A DNA stretch of 35,828 bases from Aeromicrobium sp. CnD17-E (GCF_024124745.1 NZ_JAMXRU010000021.1:1-35828); one strand, 5' to 3'; counted from the stretch's first letter, positions 24,666-33,072 are shown. Notes: generated from the letters alone by a model not told the origin. Translations and numbers: made by a program.

Positions 24666-27329
24666 GTGGATCGACTGCTGCTGATCGACGGTCACTCCGT
24701 CGCCTACCGAGCCTTCTTCGCCCTGCCCGTGGAGAACTTCTCCACGACCACCGGGCAGCACACCAACGCAGTGTTCGGCTTCACCTCGATGCTCATCAAC
24801 GTGCTGCGCGACGAGCGCCCGACGCACGTCGGCGTGGCATTCGACGTGTCGCGGCAGACCTTCCGCACGCAGGAGTACGCGGAGTACAAGGGCAACCGCA
24901 GCAAGAGCCCCGACGAGTTCAAGGGCCAGGTCGGGCTGATCAAGGATGTCGTCGCCGCGCTCGGCATCACCGCGTTCGAGAAGGACGGCTTCGAGGCCGA
25001 CGACGTGATAGGCACGCTCACGACGCAGGCTCAGGAAGCCGGCATGGAGGTGCTGATCTGCACCGGCGACCGCGACGCGCTCCAGCTGGTCACCGACACC
25101 ACCACCGTGCTCTACCCGCGCAAGGGCGTCTCCGACCTCGCGCGGATGACACCGGCCGCGGTCGAGGAGAAGTACGGGGTCACCCCCGAGCACTATCCCG
25201 AGATCGCCGCGCTCGTCGGCGAGACGAGCGACAACCTCCCCGGCGTCCCCGGGGTCGGGCCGAAGACGGCAGCCAAGTGGATCAACCAGTACGGGTCGCT
25301 CGAGGCTCTCGTCGCCGACGTCGACGCCGTGAAGGGCAAGGCGGGGGAGTCGCTGCGGGCCCACCTCGACGACGTGCTCCGCAACCGGCGCATCAACGCG
25401 CTCGTGCGCGACCTCGACCTCCCGGCCAAGCCCACCGACCTCGCGTTCAGCACCGAGTGGAACCGCGACGCCATCCACGAGGTGTTCGACGCCCTGGAGT
25501 TCGCGGCGCTGCGCACCCGCCTGTTCGAGTACCTGGGCGGTGGCGACGAGTCGAGCAGCGACGAGGCGGCCGTCGAGGTCGTCGTCGACCGACCCGCCGC
25601 CGGAACGCTCGCGGCGTGGTTCGAGGAGCACACCGGAGCCGAGCCGGTCGGGGTCGAGGTCACGGGTGTGCTGCGCCCCGTCGGTGCACGGGTCGACATG
25701 CTCACCGTCGCCACGGCGGCGGGTCGTGCGGTGAGCCTCGCGCCGGAGTCGCTCGACCCGGCCGACGAGGAGGTGCTCGCCTCGTGGCTGGCCGACGCGG
25801 AGCGCCCCAAGGTCATGCACGACGCGAAGGGGCAGCGGCACGCGCTGGCGGCGCAGGGCTGGTCGCTGGGCGGTCTGGCGGCCGACACCGCGCTCGCCGC
25901 CTACCTGGTGCGTCCGGACCAGCGTTCCTACGACCTCGCCGACCTCGCGCTGCGTGCGCTGAAGCGCGACCTGAGCCCGGCCGACGACTCCGGCCAGCTC
26001 GCCTTCGACGACGACACCGCGGGCGTCGAGGGTGCCGCCCAGCGGGCCCGCGCCGCGCTCGACCTGTGGGGCGTGCTCGCCGAGGAGCTGGAGCAGCAGG
26101 AGGCGCTCACGCTGCTGCGCGACGTCGAGCTGCCCCTCGTGCACGTGCTCGCTGCCGCCGAGACCGCCGGCATCGCCGTCGACTCCGAGCACCTCGACGC
26201 GTTGCACGAGGAGTTCACCGGTCGCATGACGGCAGCGGCGGAGGAGGCCTACGAGGCGATCGGCCGCGAGGTGAACCTCGGGTCGCCCAAGCAGCTGCAG
26301 GAGGTGCTCTTCGACCAGCTGGACATGCCGAAGACCAAGCGCACGAAGACGGGCTACACCACCGACGCCGAGGCGCTGCAGCAGCTGTTCGTCAAGACCG
26401 GTCACCCGTTCCTGGAGCACCTGCTCGCGCACCGCGACGTGACGCGTCTGCGGCAGACCGTCGAGGGCCTGCAGAAGACCGTGCAGCCCGACGGCCGGAT
26501 CCACACGACCTACTACCAGACCATCGCGGCGACCGGTCGGCTCAGCTCGGCCGACCCGAACCTGCAGAACATCCCCATCCGCACCGAGTCGGGTCGGCGG
26601 ATCCGCGAGGCGTTCGTCGTCGGCGAGGGGTACGAGACCTTGCTGACCGCCGACTACAGCCAGATCGAGATGCGCATCATGGCCGACCTGTCCGAGGACG
26701 CCGACCTCATCGAGGCGTTCCGCTCCGGGCACGACTTCCACACCGTGATGGCGGCGAAGGTCTTCGAGCGCGAGCCCACCGACATCGACGGGGGACTGCG
26801 GGCCCGGATCAAGGCGATGAACTACGGGCTGGCGTACGGGTTGTCGGCCTACGGGCTGAGCCAGCAGCTGCAGATCTCGACGGGTGAGGCGCAGGGCCTC
26901 ATGGACGACTACTTCGAGACCTTCGGTGGCGTGCGCACGTACCTGCACGGCGTGGTCGAGGAGGCCCGCCAGACCGGGTTCACCGCGACGATCCTCGGCC
27001 GTCGCCGCTACCTGCCGGACCTGCTGAGCGACAACCGCCAGCGACGCGAGATGGCCGAGCGGATGGCGCTCAACGCCCCCATCCAGGGCTCCGCCGCCGA
27101 CATCATCAAGGTGGCGATGCTGGGCGTCGACGCAGCACTGCGCGACCAGGGACTGCGGTCGCGGCTGCTCCTGCAGGTCCACGACGAGCTCGTCCTCGAG
27201 GTCGCCGACGGCGAGCGCGACGTCCTCGAGACCCTCGTGCGCGAGCAGATGGCCTCCGCGGCGCAGCTCTCCGTGCCGCTCGACGTCTCCGTCGGCACCG
27301 GCCGCACCTGGCACGAGGCCGCCCACTGA
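24666..27329 (+). CDS. polA: DNA polymerase I
   Basis: 887 residues; fills gaps and removes RNA primers in replication and repair. GTG 24666 is fixed by DRLLLIDGHSVAYRAFFALP, the conserved beginning; the frame is open from 24075 but that part is repeat DNA. The N-terminal 5'-3' exonuclease (to about 300) shows EADDVIGTL, CTGDRDALQLV and GETSDNLPGVPGVGPKTA. The middle 3'-5' exonuclease-like domain has lost its first motif (VGVEVTG instead of a DxE). The polymerase domain has motif A TADYSQIEMR near 660, motif B RIKAMNYGLAYG near 713 and motif C LQVHDELVLEV near 835. A bulged hairpin follows the stop. Confidence 0.98.
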   Translation: MDRLLLIDGHSVAYRAFFALPVENFSTTTGQHTNAVFGFTSMLINVLRDERPTHVGVAFDVSRQTFRTQEYAEYKGNRSKSPDEFKGQVGLIKDVVAALGITAFEKDGFEADDVIGTLTTQAQEAGMEVLICTGDRDALQLVTDTTTVLYPRKGVSDLARMTPAAVEEKYGVTPEHYPEIAALVGETSDNLPGVPGVGPKTAAKWINQYGSLEALVADVDAVKGKAGESLRAHLDDVLRNRRINALVRDLDLPAKPTDLAFSTEWNRDAIHEVFDALEFAALRTRLFEYLGGGDESSSDEAAVEVVVDRPAAGTLAAWFEEHTGAEPVGVEVTGVLRPVGARVDMLTVATAAGRAVSLAPESLDPADEEVLASWLADAERPKVMHDAKGQRHALAAQGWSLGGLAADTALAAYLVRPDQRSYDLADLALRALKRDLSPADDSGQLAFDDDTAGVEGAAQRARAALDLWGVLAEELEQQEALTLLRDVELPLVHVLAAAETAGIAVDSEHLDALHEEFTGRMTAAAEEAYEAIGREVNLGSPKQLQEVLFDQLDMPKTKRTKTGYTTDAEALQQLFVKTGHPFLEHLLAHRDVTRLRQTVEGLQKTVQPDGRIHTTYYQTIAATGRLSSADPNLQNIPIRTESGRRIREAFVVGEGYETLLTADYSQIEMRIMADLSEDADLIEAFRSGHDFHTVMAAKVFEREPTDIDGGLRARIKAMNYGLAYGLSAYGLSQQLQISTGEAQGLMDDYFETFGGVRTYLHGVVEEARQTGFTATILGRRRYLPDLLSDNRQRREMAERMALNAPIQGSAADIIKVAMLGVDAALRDQGLRSRLLLQVHDELVLEVADGERDVLETLVREQMASAAQLSVPLDVSVGTGRTWHEAAH

Positions 27330-27332
27330 GCC

Positions 27333-27399
27333 GAAGCCGCCGCCGACGTCGCTGAGCGCATCGTCCTTGCTTCTGGTGGGCATGCGTCGGCGGGGCTTC
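27333..27399 (+). terminator. Possible polA terminator
   Basis: GAAGCC-G-CCGCCGACG (27333-27348) pairs with CGTCGGCGG-GGCTTC (27385-27399): 15 bp with one bulged G and a long 36-nt loop, starting 3 nt after the stop. Confidence 0.45.
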
Positions 27400-27441
27400 T
27401 CGTTCGGGTGGGCTGCGCTGGCGCGGCTTCGACTCGTCCTG

Positions 27442-27776
27442 CGCTCCGCAAGGGCCTCGACCGGGGGCCGGGAGGGCGGCGGCTCGGGTTCTCGGGCTGT
27501 GGCTCGCGTGGGACGCAAGAATCACTGCCCACCCCACCCCCAAGGGCACCCACGATGCTTCCTTCGTGTGCTGGAGGTCGAACGCTTCTGCGTTGATGAC
27601 GGGATCCCGTAGCAAGCGCAGAAGCCTTCGACCTCCGACGCGCGAACGCAGAATCTTGCGTCCACCCCGAGCGCAACCTGCAGCCCGAGACCCCAGACCA
27701 ACGCCCCACCCAGCCGCCCGGTCGAGGCCCTTTCGGAGACCACACCCAGCGCCGGCCGCGGCAGCACACCAGCAAG
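27442..27776. repeat. Mosaic palindromic repeat element, downstream copy (after polA)
   Basis: The 475-nt gap between polA and the convergent flippase gene has no supported gene. It repeats the plan of the upstream element in shorter form. Outer arms AAGGGCCTCGACCGG (27450-27464) and complement (27718-27732); middle pair TCTCGGGCTG (27490-27499) with 27681-27690; inner pair GGACGCAAGA with TCTTGCGTCC around the core. The right half from the AACGCAGA at 27645 to about 27770 is close to 24369-24490 of the other copy. It lacks the two long hairpins and the terminal tandem repeats. Confidence 0.85.
27542..27624. repeat. 83-bp core repeat, copy 2
   Basis: Same length and orientation as 24267-24349, with scattered substitutions. 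Both begin AAGGGCACCCACGAT and contain GGTCGAACGCTTCTGCGTT, the CGGGATCCCG centre (27600-27609), GTAG and CGCAGAAG. The copies are 3275 bp apart with polA between. Confidence 0.88.
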
Positions 27777-27804
27777 CCAACGAAGGGCCGACCCGAGATC
27801 CGCC

Positions 27805-29004
27805 TCAGCGCGGCGTGGTGGTGCGGCCCGGGACGAACCAGACGACGAGGGCGAGGGCGGCGGAGACGGTGGCGACGGTGGTGACGAGGCCGGTGAGGTG
27901 GACGTCGAAGCCGTAGGCGACGGCGACGACGAGGGCGGCGGCGACCCACACCAGGACGACGACGCCGTGGGCGTGGCGGGCGAGCGCGTCGAAGACGAGC
28001 AGGTGGACCACGGCGAGGCAGGAGCCGGCGAGGGCGAACAGCCAGAGGCGACCGGCGATCTCCTCGTACTGCGCGCCCCCGACGAGCACGAGGGCGAGGC
28101 GGGGGAGCAGGGCCGTGGCGGCGACGGCGACCGCGCCGAGCCCGGCGACCGCGAGCACTGCCTGCGCGCGGGCGCGGCGGGTCTCGTCGCGGGCGAGGTC
28201 GGGGAAGAGCACGACGCTGACGAACTGGGGCGCGAACAACGCGGCCTTCGACAGGATGAGCCCTGCCGCGTACAGGCCCGCCTCGTGCGCCTCGAACCGG
28301 TTGCGGGCTACGAGCGCGTCGAGGCTGCTCAGCACGAAGTAGGCGAGCAGGGCGTGGGAGCCGAGCACCGTCTCGCGGACGAGCGGCCGGCGGCTGACCC
28401 CCTGCGCCGGTCGCAGGTGTCCGCGCAGCAGGGGCAGGCCGACGAGCACGGGAGCCCACGCGCCCACGGCGATCCCGACCATCGCCGACGTCGCCGACGG
28501 GACGACGAGCACCGCGATCGTGCCGCACAGCAGCCGTCCGAAGCCGTTGGCGAGGTAGATGCCGGTGAGGGTGCGCCAGCGCTCCGAGCCCTGCGCGATG
28601 CCCGCCTGGGCGCCCATGACGGTCAGGGGGACGAGGGTCGCGCCCGCGAGGACGACGGGCCAGGCCGAGTCGAGGCGCAGCAGCGGTACCAGCGCCACCG
28701 ACGCCAGGGCCACGACGGCACCCACGGCGAGCGCGGCGGCGGCCGTCACCCGCAGCACCACGCCGATCACGTCGGCGCTGTCCTGCGGCGCCACGGCGAT
28801 CCGTCGCGCGGTGACCGCCTGGATGCCGAGCGAGACGACGTTGCCCATGAGCAGCACGCCGAGCAGGGCCACGAGAGCACCGAGCTCCGCCGGCACCATG
28901 GTCCGCGCGGCCGCCACGGTGAACCCGTAGATGGCGACGTTCATGCCGACCATGCCGAGCGCGACCGTCGAGCCGCTCGAGAGGCGGTGGCTGGTGCTCG
29001 TCAC
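27805..29004 (-). CDS. Polysaccharide flippase-like membrane protein
   Basis: 399 residues with about 12 hydrophobic segments and few charged loops, consistent with the MATE/Wzx superfamily of lipid-linked oligosaccharide exporters. GSTVALGMVGMNVAIYGFTV near the N-terminus and LVARNRFEAHEAGLYAAGLI in the middle resemble Wzx-type proteins. The GTG start has no ribosome site and lies 6 nt after TAGGGT, so it is read as leaderless. It stands divergent from the next membrane protein gene in a row of envelope glycan genes. Substrate not determinable. Confidence 0.75.
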   Translation of the reverse strand: MTSTSHRLSSGSTVALGMVGMNVAIYGFTVAAARTMVPAELGALVALLGVLLMGNVVSLGIQAVTARRIAVAPQDSADVIGVVLRVTAAAALAVGAVVALASVALVPLLRLDSAWPVVLAGATLVPLTVMGAQAGIAQGSERWRTLTGIYLANGFGRLLCGTIAVLVVPSATSAMVGIAVGAWAPVLVGLPLLRGHLRPAQGVSRRPLVRETVLGSHALLAYFVLSSLDALVARNRFEAHEAGLYAAGLILSKAALFAPQFVSVVLFPDLARDETRRARAQAVLAVAGLGAVAVAATALLPRLALVLVGGAQYEEIAGRLWLFALAGSCLAVVHLLVFDALARHAHGVVVLVWVAAALVVAVAYGFDVHLTGLVTTVATVSAALALVVWFVPGRTTTPR

Positions 29005-29010
29005 CGGGTC

Positions 29011-29016
29011 ACCCTA
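29011..29016 (-). promoter_or_regulatory. -10 element of the flippase gene (leaderless)
   Basis: TAGGGT on the minus strand, 6 nt before GTG 29004. It is the same hexamer and spacing as at pyk. Confidence 0.6.
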
Positions 29017-29073
29017 GCCAGCCCCTGGTCCCGTCGCCCGACGGAAGCATCGGCGCGGGGCACCCTCGACCTC

Positions 29074-29079
29074 TAGGGT
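29074..29079 (+). promoter_or_regulatory. -10 element of the GT-C-like gene
   Basis: TAGGGT, giving a leader of about 15 nt that contains the strong ribosome site GAGGAGGA (29091-29098). Divergent from the flippase promoter. Confidence 0.5.
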
Positions 29080-29100
29080 GAGGCTCGAACGAGGAGGACC

Positions 29101-30780
29101 ATGAGCCGGTGGCGCGACGCGATCGTCCTGCAGTGGAGCGCTGTGCTGGCGGTGCTCGTCGGCCTGCCCTGGTTCCGCCCCGGCTACGTCCTCTCCTACG
29201 ACATGGTCTGGGTGCCGCGCCTCGCGCTCGACCGCGACGACCTGTGGGGCCTCGGCAGCGCGCTGCCGCGCGCCGTCCCGTCCGACGCGGTGGCCGGGCT
29301 CCTCGGGGCCGCGGTCGACCCGCAGGTGGTGCAACGGCTCGTGCTGCTCGGCGCGCTCGTGCTGGCAGGCGTCGGCGGGGCGCGACTCGTCCCGACGCTC
29401 GGGACCGCTGGTCGGCTCGCCGCCGCGACCCTGGCCGTCTGGAACCCCTACGTGCTGGAGCGCCTCGCGATCGGGCAGTGGCCGATGCTGCTCGGCTACG
29501 CGGGGCTGCTGTGGCTCGTCGGCGAGCTGCGCCGCGACGACCCCCGCCCGCGCGTGGTGGTGCTCGCGCTCGCCGGCGCCGCCCTCACACCGGCCGGGGG
29601 AGTGATGGGCCTGGTGGCGGGTCTGCTCGCCGGACGTCGGTTCGGCTACCTGCGGGTCGTCGTGCTGGCTGCGGTGCTCAACGCCCCGTGGGTGGTCACG
29701 TCGGTGCTGCGCGGTCCGGTCGACGCCGACCCGCTCGGCGTCACCGCGTTCGCCCTGCGGGCCGAGGGGGCCCTCGGGCACGTCGGGACGGCGCTGTCCC
29801 TCGGCGGCATCTGGAACGGCGACGTCGTGCCCGACGGCCGCGGGACAGGTCTCTCGCTCGTGCTCACCGTGGTGCTCTGGGTGGTCGCCCTCGGAGGACT
29901 GGTCGTCCTCGCGCGGACCGACCGTCTGACGCTCGTCACGCTCGCGCCGGTCGCGGTCGTCGGTCTCGTGGTCGCCCTCCTCGGCTGGGCCGCGCCGGAG
30001 CTCGTCGAGGACCTGGTGCGACGCTCGGGCGCCGTGGCCCTGCTCCGCGACGGCTCGCGGTACCTCGCACTCGTCGCCCCGCTGCTCGTGGCGGCCTTCG
30101 CGGTCGGTGTCGACGCGCTCGTGCGGGTCGCCGCCCGACGTCGCCTCGCCGCGGTCCCGGCCGTCGTCGGGGTCCTGCTGCCGCTGGCGCTGCTGCCCGC
30201 CCTCGCGAACGGGATCGGCGGCCGGCTCGAGCCCGTCCGCTACCCGGCGTCGTGGGAGACGGCCCGGGAGCTCGTCGCCCGGTCGCAGGTACGGGGCGAC
30301 CTCCTCGTGCTCCCGTTCACCGCCTACCGCGCGCCGGCGTGGAACGACGGACGTCCCGTCCTCGACCCGGCCGGCCGCTACTTCGACCGCACCACCCTCA
30401 CCGACGACCGGCTCGTCGTCGGCGGGCGGACGGTGGCGGGGGAGGATCGCAAGGCGGCAGAGGTCCGTCAGGCCCTGCGGTCGCGCGACGTCCCGCGTGC
30501 GCTCGCGCGCCTGGGCGTCGGGCTCGTGGTGCTCGACACCACGGCGCCCGACGCCGACCGGGCGGCCCGGCAGGTGCGGGGTCTGCAGCGGGTCGGCGGC
30601 ACCGACCTGCGTGTGCTGTCGGTCCCCGGCGCGCGCGTGCGTCAGGTCGACGACACCGACCGGGTCGCGACCACGGCCGCCTGGGGCATGTGGGGCGTTG
30701 CCGTGGTCGTGGCGCTCGCCGCCACGGTCGGCGCGGCCGTCGGTGCGGTGCGCACGCGCAGCCCCCGACCGCGGCGCTGA
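29101..30780 (+). CDS. Large polytopic membrane protein, GT-C glycosyltransferase-like
   Basis: 559 residues. About ten hydrophobic segments occupy residues 1-375, followed by a soluble region to about 520 (YPASWETARELVAR, GDLLVLPFTAYRAPAWNDGR) and a last hydrophobic helix before a basic tail. SYDMVWVPRLAL early in the protein and the outer-loop arrangement are like GT-C lipid-linked sugar transferases and the AftD-type proteins, whose soluble part also begins with a wxxTAxWLA-like stretch. I do not recognise a specific family. The neighbours (flippase, GT4, methyltransferase, AftD) support a role in envelope polysaccharide synthesis. Confidence 0.7.
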   Translation: MSRWRDAIVLQWSAVLAVLVGLPWFRPGYVLSYDMVWVPRLALDRDDLWGLGSALPRAVPSDAVAGLLGAAVDPQVVQRLVLLGALVLAGVGGARLVPTLGTAGRLAAATLAVWNPYVLERLAIGQWPMLLGYAGLLWLVGELRRDDPRPRVVVLALAGAALTPAGGVMGLVAGLLAGRRFGYLRVVVLAAVLNAPWVVTSVLRGPVDADPLGVTAFALRAEGALGHVGTALSLGGIWNGDVVPDGRGTGLSLVLTVVLWVVALGGLVVLARTDRLTLVTLAPVAVVGLVVALLGWAAPELVEDLVRRSGAVALLRDGSRYLALVAPLLVAAFAVGVDALVRVAARRRLAAVPAVVGVLLPLALLPALANGIGGRLEPVRYPASWETARELVARSQVRGDLLVLPFTAYRAPAWNDGRPVLDPAGRYFDRTTLTDDRLVVGGRTVAGEDRKAAEVRQALRSRDVPRALARLGVGLVVLDTTAPDADRAARQVRGLQRVGGTDLRVLSVPGARVRQVDDTDRVATTAAWGMWGVAVVVALAATVGAAVGAVRTRSPRPRR

Positions 30781-30860
30781 GCTCCGTGGCGCCGAGCCCG
30801 TGACGGCGACCCGACGAGACCTGTGCCACGTGTCCGGCCCCGTGTGGTCTCCCTGCCTGG

Positions 30861-30866
30861 TATCCT
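30861..30866 (+). promoter_or_regulatory. -10 element of the DUF2613-like gene
   Basis: TATCCT, leading to a leader of about 19 nt with ribosome site GGGAGGA before GTG 30892. Confidence 0.45.
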
Positions 30867-30891
30867 GACGTGGTCTCGAGGGAGGACAAAC

Positions 30892-31035
30892 GTGGGAACT
30901 TCAATCGTGGGCGGCGTCGTCGCCTTCTTCGTCGGATGCGGACTTGCCGCGGCCACCGCCGTCGGCGTCGTGCAGTCGCAGCAGAGCGCGGGCACCGAGC
31001 CCGTCCAGACCAGCACGGTCAGCTACGGCAACTGA
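30892..31035 (+). CDS. Small membrane/secreted peptide, DUF2613-like
   Basis: 47 residues from GTG 30892, preceded by GAGGGAGGA. It is one hydrophobic segment (IVGGVVAFFVGCGLAAATAV) followed by a polar Gln/Ser/Thr tail (VQSQQSAGTEPVQ). Size, layout and position fit DUF2613, a small predicted exported protein that in mycobacteria lies next to aftD (Rv0236A beside Rv0236c, from memory); an AftD-type gene is 2 kb away here. The upstream ATG at 30823 would include the promoter and is not favoured. Function unknown. Confidence 0.65.
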   Translation: MGTSIVGGVVAFFVGCGLAAATAVGVVQSQQSAGTEPVQTSTVSYGN

Positions 31036-31051
31036 CGCATCCAGCACAGCA

Positions 31052-31091
31052 ACGACGAGGGGCCCGGTCTTCGGACCGGGCCCCTCGTCGT
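31052..31091. terminator. Bidirectional terminator with TTCG loop
   Basis: A perfect 18-bp stem (31052-31069 with 31074-31091) closes on a TTCG tetraloop, an especially stable form. It lies between the converging DUF2613-like and GT4 genes. Confidence 0.92.
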
Positions 31092-31110
31092 GTGTGCTGC
31101 GTCGCCGCTC

Positions 31111-32196
31111 TCAGTCCTCCAGCGCCGCCGCGAAGGCGGCCTGCGAGGCGCCCCACGTGAACGTGGCCGCCTTCGTGCGAGCGCCCTCGCCGAGGAACGC
31201 GCGCCACTCGTGGTCGGTCACCAGGTCGCACGTCGCCTGCACGAGCTCGTCACGGTCCTCGACCAGCAGGCCGGAGTCCTTGTGGTCGATGGACTCGGTC
31301 GTGCCGCCCGCCGAGGCGTAGGCGACCGTCGGCGTGCCGTGCGCACCGGCCTCGCCGACGACGATGCCCCAGCCCTCCTTCAGCGAGGGCAGCAGCATGA
31401 CCCAGGCCTGCGCGAGCAGCGCGTGCTTGGTGGTGTCGTCGACGTGGCCGTGGAAGACGACCGCGTCGGACACGCCGGCCTCGCGCGCGTAGTCGTGCAG
31501 CTGCTCGTCCCACCAGCCCGACCCGACGACGTCGAGCACGGCGCCCGGGTGGGTGCGTCGCACGGCCACGAGGGCGTCGATCGCGTGCTCGACCTGCTTG
31601 TGGGGCACCAGGCGTCCGAGCACCACGAGGCGCGGCACGTCGAAGCGCTCGACGTCGGCGCGCGGCGCCGGGTCGTTGCCGTTGTGGACGATGCGGATGC
31701 GGTCGCGGTCGACGCCGAGCTCGACCAGCTCGGCCTTGCTGGCGGCGGAGACGGTCACGTAGCGGCTGCGGCGGTACAGGCGCGGGGCGAGGCGGCTCTC
31801 GATCCACCAGCCGACGCGGCCGACCAGGCCCGGGTAGACGACGGGCCACTGCTCACGGTGCACGTGGTGCACCAGCACCACGACACGGGCGCGGGTGGCC
31901 CAGCGGGTGAAGAACGGCAGACCGTTCTGCACGTCGACGACGAGGTCGACGCGCCCGTAGCGGCGGGTCAGCAGGCGCAGGAACGTGAGGACGTAGATGT
32001 CGAGCTTGCTGCCGCGCCGCACGAAGCGGACGCCGTCGACGACCTCGTCGTCAGGTGCACCGTCGTGGCGTGCGCAGGCGATCGTGACCTGGTGGCCGCG
32101 CTCGACGAGGCCGCGCGCCATGGTCTCGACGTAGTGCTCGGAGCCGCCGCCCTCGGGGTTGCGCGTGTCGCGCCAGTTGCAGAAAAGAATGTGCAC
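31111..32196 (-). CDS. GT4-family glycosyltransferase
   Basis: 361 residues, GT-B fold. The N-terminal domain starts ILFCNWRDTRNPEGGGSEHY with the acceptor-side GGGSE loop. The linker is VTVSAASKAEL. The nucleotide-sugar domain has VVLGRLVPHKQ, the basic pair region near it, and SLKEGWGIVVGEAGAHGTP, which carries the retaining GT4 EX7E motif. No membrane segment; it should act at the cytoplasmic face. The GTG start at 32196 has no ribosome site. The neighbouring methyltransferase is divergent; in M. tuberculosis Rv0225 and Rv0224c form a similar pair (from memory). Confidence 0.9.
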   Translation of the reverse strand: MHILFCNWRDTRNPEGGGSEHYVETMARGLVERGHQVTIACARHDGAPDDEVVDGVRFVRRGSKLDIYVLTFLRLLTRRYGRVDLVVDVQNGLPFFTRWATRARVVVLVHHVHREQWPVVYPGLVGRVGWWIESRLAPRLYRRSRYVTVSAASKAELVELGVDRDRIRIVHNGNDPAPRADVERFDVPRLVVLGRLVPHKQVEHAIDALVAVRRTHPGAVLDVVGSGWWDEQLHDYAREAGVSDAVVFHGHVDDTTKHALLAQAWVMLLPSLKEGWGIVVGEAGAHGTPTVAYASAGGTTESIDHKDSGLLVEDRDELVQATCDLVTDHEWRAFLGEGARTKAATFTWGASQAAFAAALED

Positions 32197-32328
32197 GTGT
32201 GCCCCGGCGTGGTTAGCCGGTCCCTCCTCGTGCCGGCCGCGGCCGACGCTCCCTCGACGCCGGGGCGCCGTCCGTGTCCCTCAACACGGTGATCGCAGTC
32301 TACGTCAGGACTGGACCTCCGTGGGGGG

Positions 32329-32334
32329 TATCGT
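32329..32334 (+). promoter_or_regulatory. -10 element of the methyltransferase (leaderless)
   Basis: TATCGT ends 6 nt before GTG 32341. On the other strand TAGACT (32302-32297) could serve the divergent GT4 gene. Confidence 0.55.
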
Positions 32335-32340
32335 GCCCTG

Positions 32341-33072
32341 GTGCCTGCGCCGTTCCGTCCCACGCTGCGCCGCTCCTGGCGGCTCTTCCGGGCGTTCCAG
32401 GTGGAGCAGACCGACCCGGACCGCTTCTACGGTGCGCTGGCGGCCGACTCGGTCGCGCACGTCCAGCACTTCGCCGATCTCGACGGCGCGTGGGTGCTCG
32501 ACGTCGGCGGCGGACCGGGCTACTTCGCGCGTGCCTTCCGTGGGGCGGGCGCCCGGTACACCCCGCTCGACGCCGACCTCGGCGAGCTGTCCGGTCTCGG
32601 GTCCCCCGAGCCGGGCACCGTGCTCGGCAGCGGCATGCAGCTCCCGTTCGCCGACGGCAGCTTCGACGTCACGTACTCCTCGAACGTCCTCGAGCACGTC
32701 CCGGACCCGTGGCTGATGGCCGACGAGATGGTCCGCGTGACCCGGCCCGGCGGCCTGGTCTTCTGCTCCTACACCCTCTGGTGGGGACCGTGGGGCGGTC
32801 ACGAGACGGCTCCCTGGCACTACCTCGGTGGCCACCGCGCCGCCCGACGCTACGCCCGGCGCGAGGGGCACCCTCCGAAGAACGTGTTCGGCACGTCGTT
32901 GTTCGCGGTCACGGCCGCGGCCGGCCTGCGCTGGGCACGGTCGCGCCCCGACGTGGAGGTGCTCGCGCTCGTGCCGCGCTACCTGCCGCGCTGGGCGTGG
33001 TGGGTGCTGCGCGTGCCCGTCGTGCGTGAGGTGGTGACGTGGAACCTCGCGATCGTGCTGCGCAGACGCTGA
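32341..33072 (+). CDS. Class I SAM-dependent methyltransferase
   Basis: 243 residues. The SAM-binding motif I is VLDVGGGPGYFARAF (Asp54 to Gly60 core). Motif II acid is in PLDADL, motif post-II is ADGSFDVTYSSNVLEHVPDP, and motif III is RVTRPGGLVFCSYT, all as in Methyltransf_11 proteins. A C-terminal hydrophobic, Trp-rich part (LPRWAWWVLRVPVV) suggests membrane contact. It resembles the actinobacterial methyltransferase paired with the GT4 gene (Rv0224c type). Substrate unknown, probably an envelope lipid or glycan. Its end overlaps the AftD-type gene. Confidence 0.88.
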   Translation: MPAPFRPTLRRSWRLFRAFQVEQTDPDRFYGALAADSVAHVQHFADLDGAWVLDVGGGPGYFARAFRGAGARYTPLDADLGELSGLGSPEPGTVLGSGMQLPFADGSFDVTYSSNVLEHVPDPWLMADEMVRVTRPGGLVFCSYTLWWGPWGGHETAPWHYLGGHRAARRYARREGHPPKNVFGTSLFAVTAAAGLRWARSRPDVEVLALVPRYLPRWAWWVLRVPVVREVVTWNLAIVLRRR

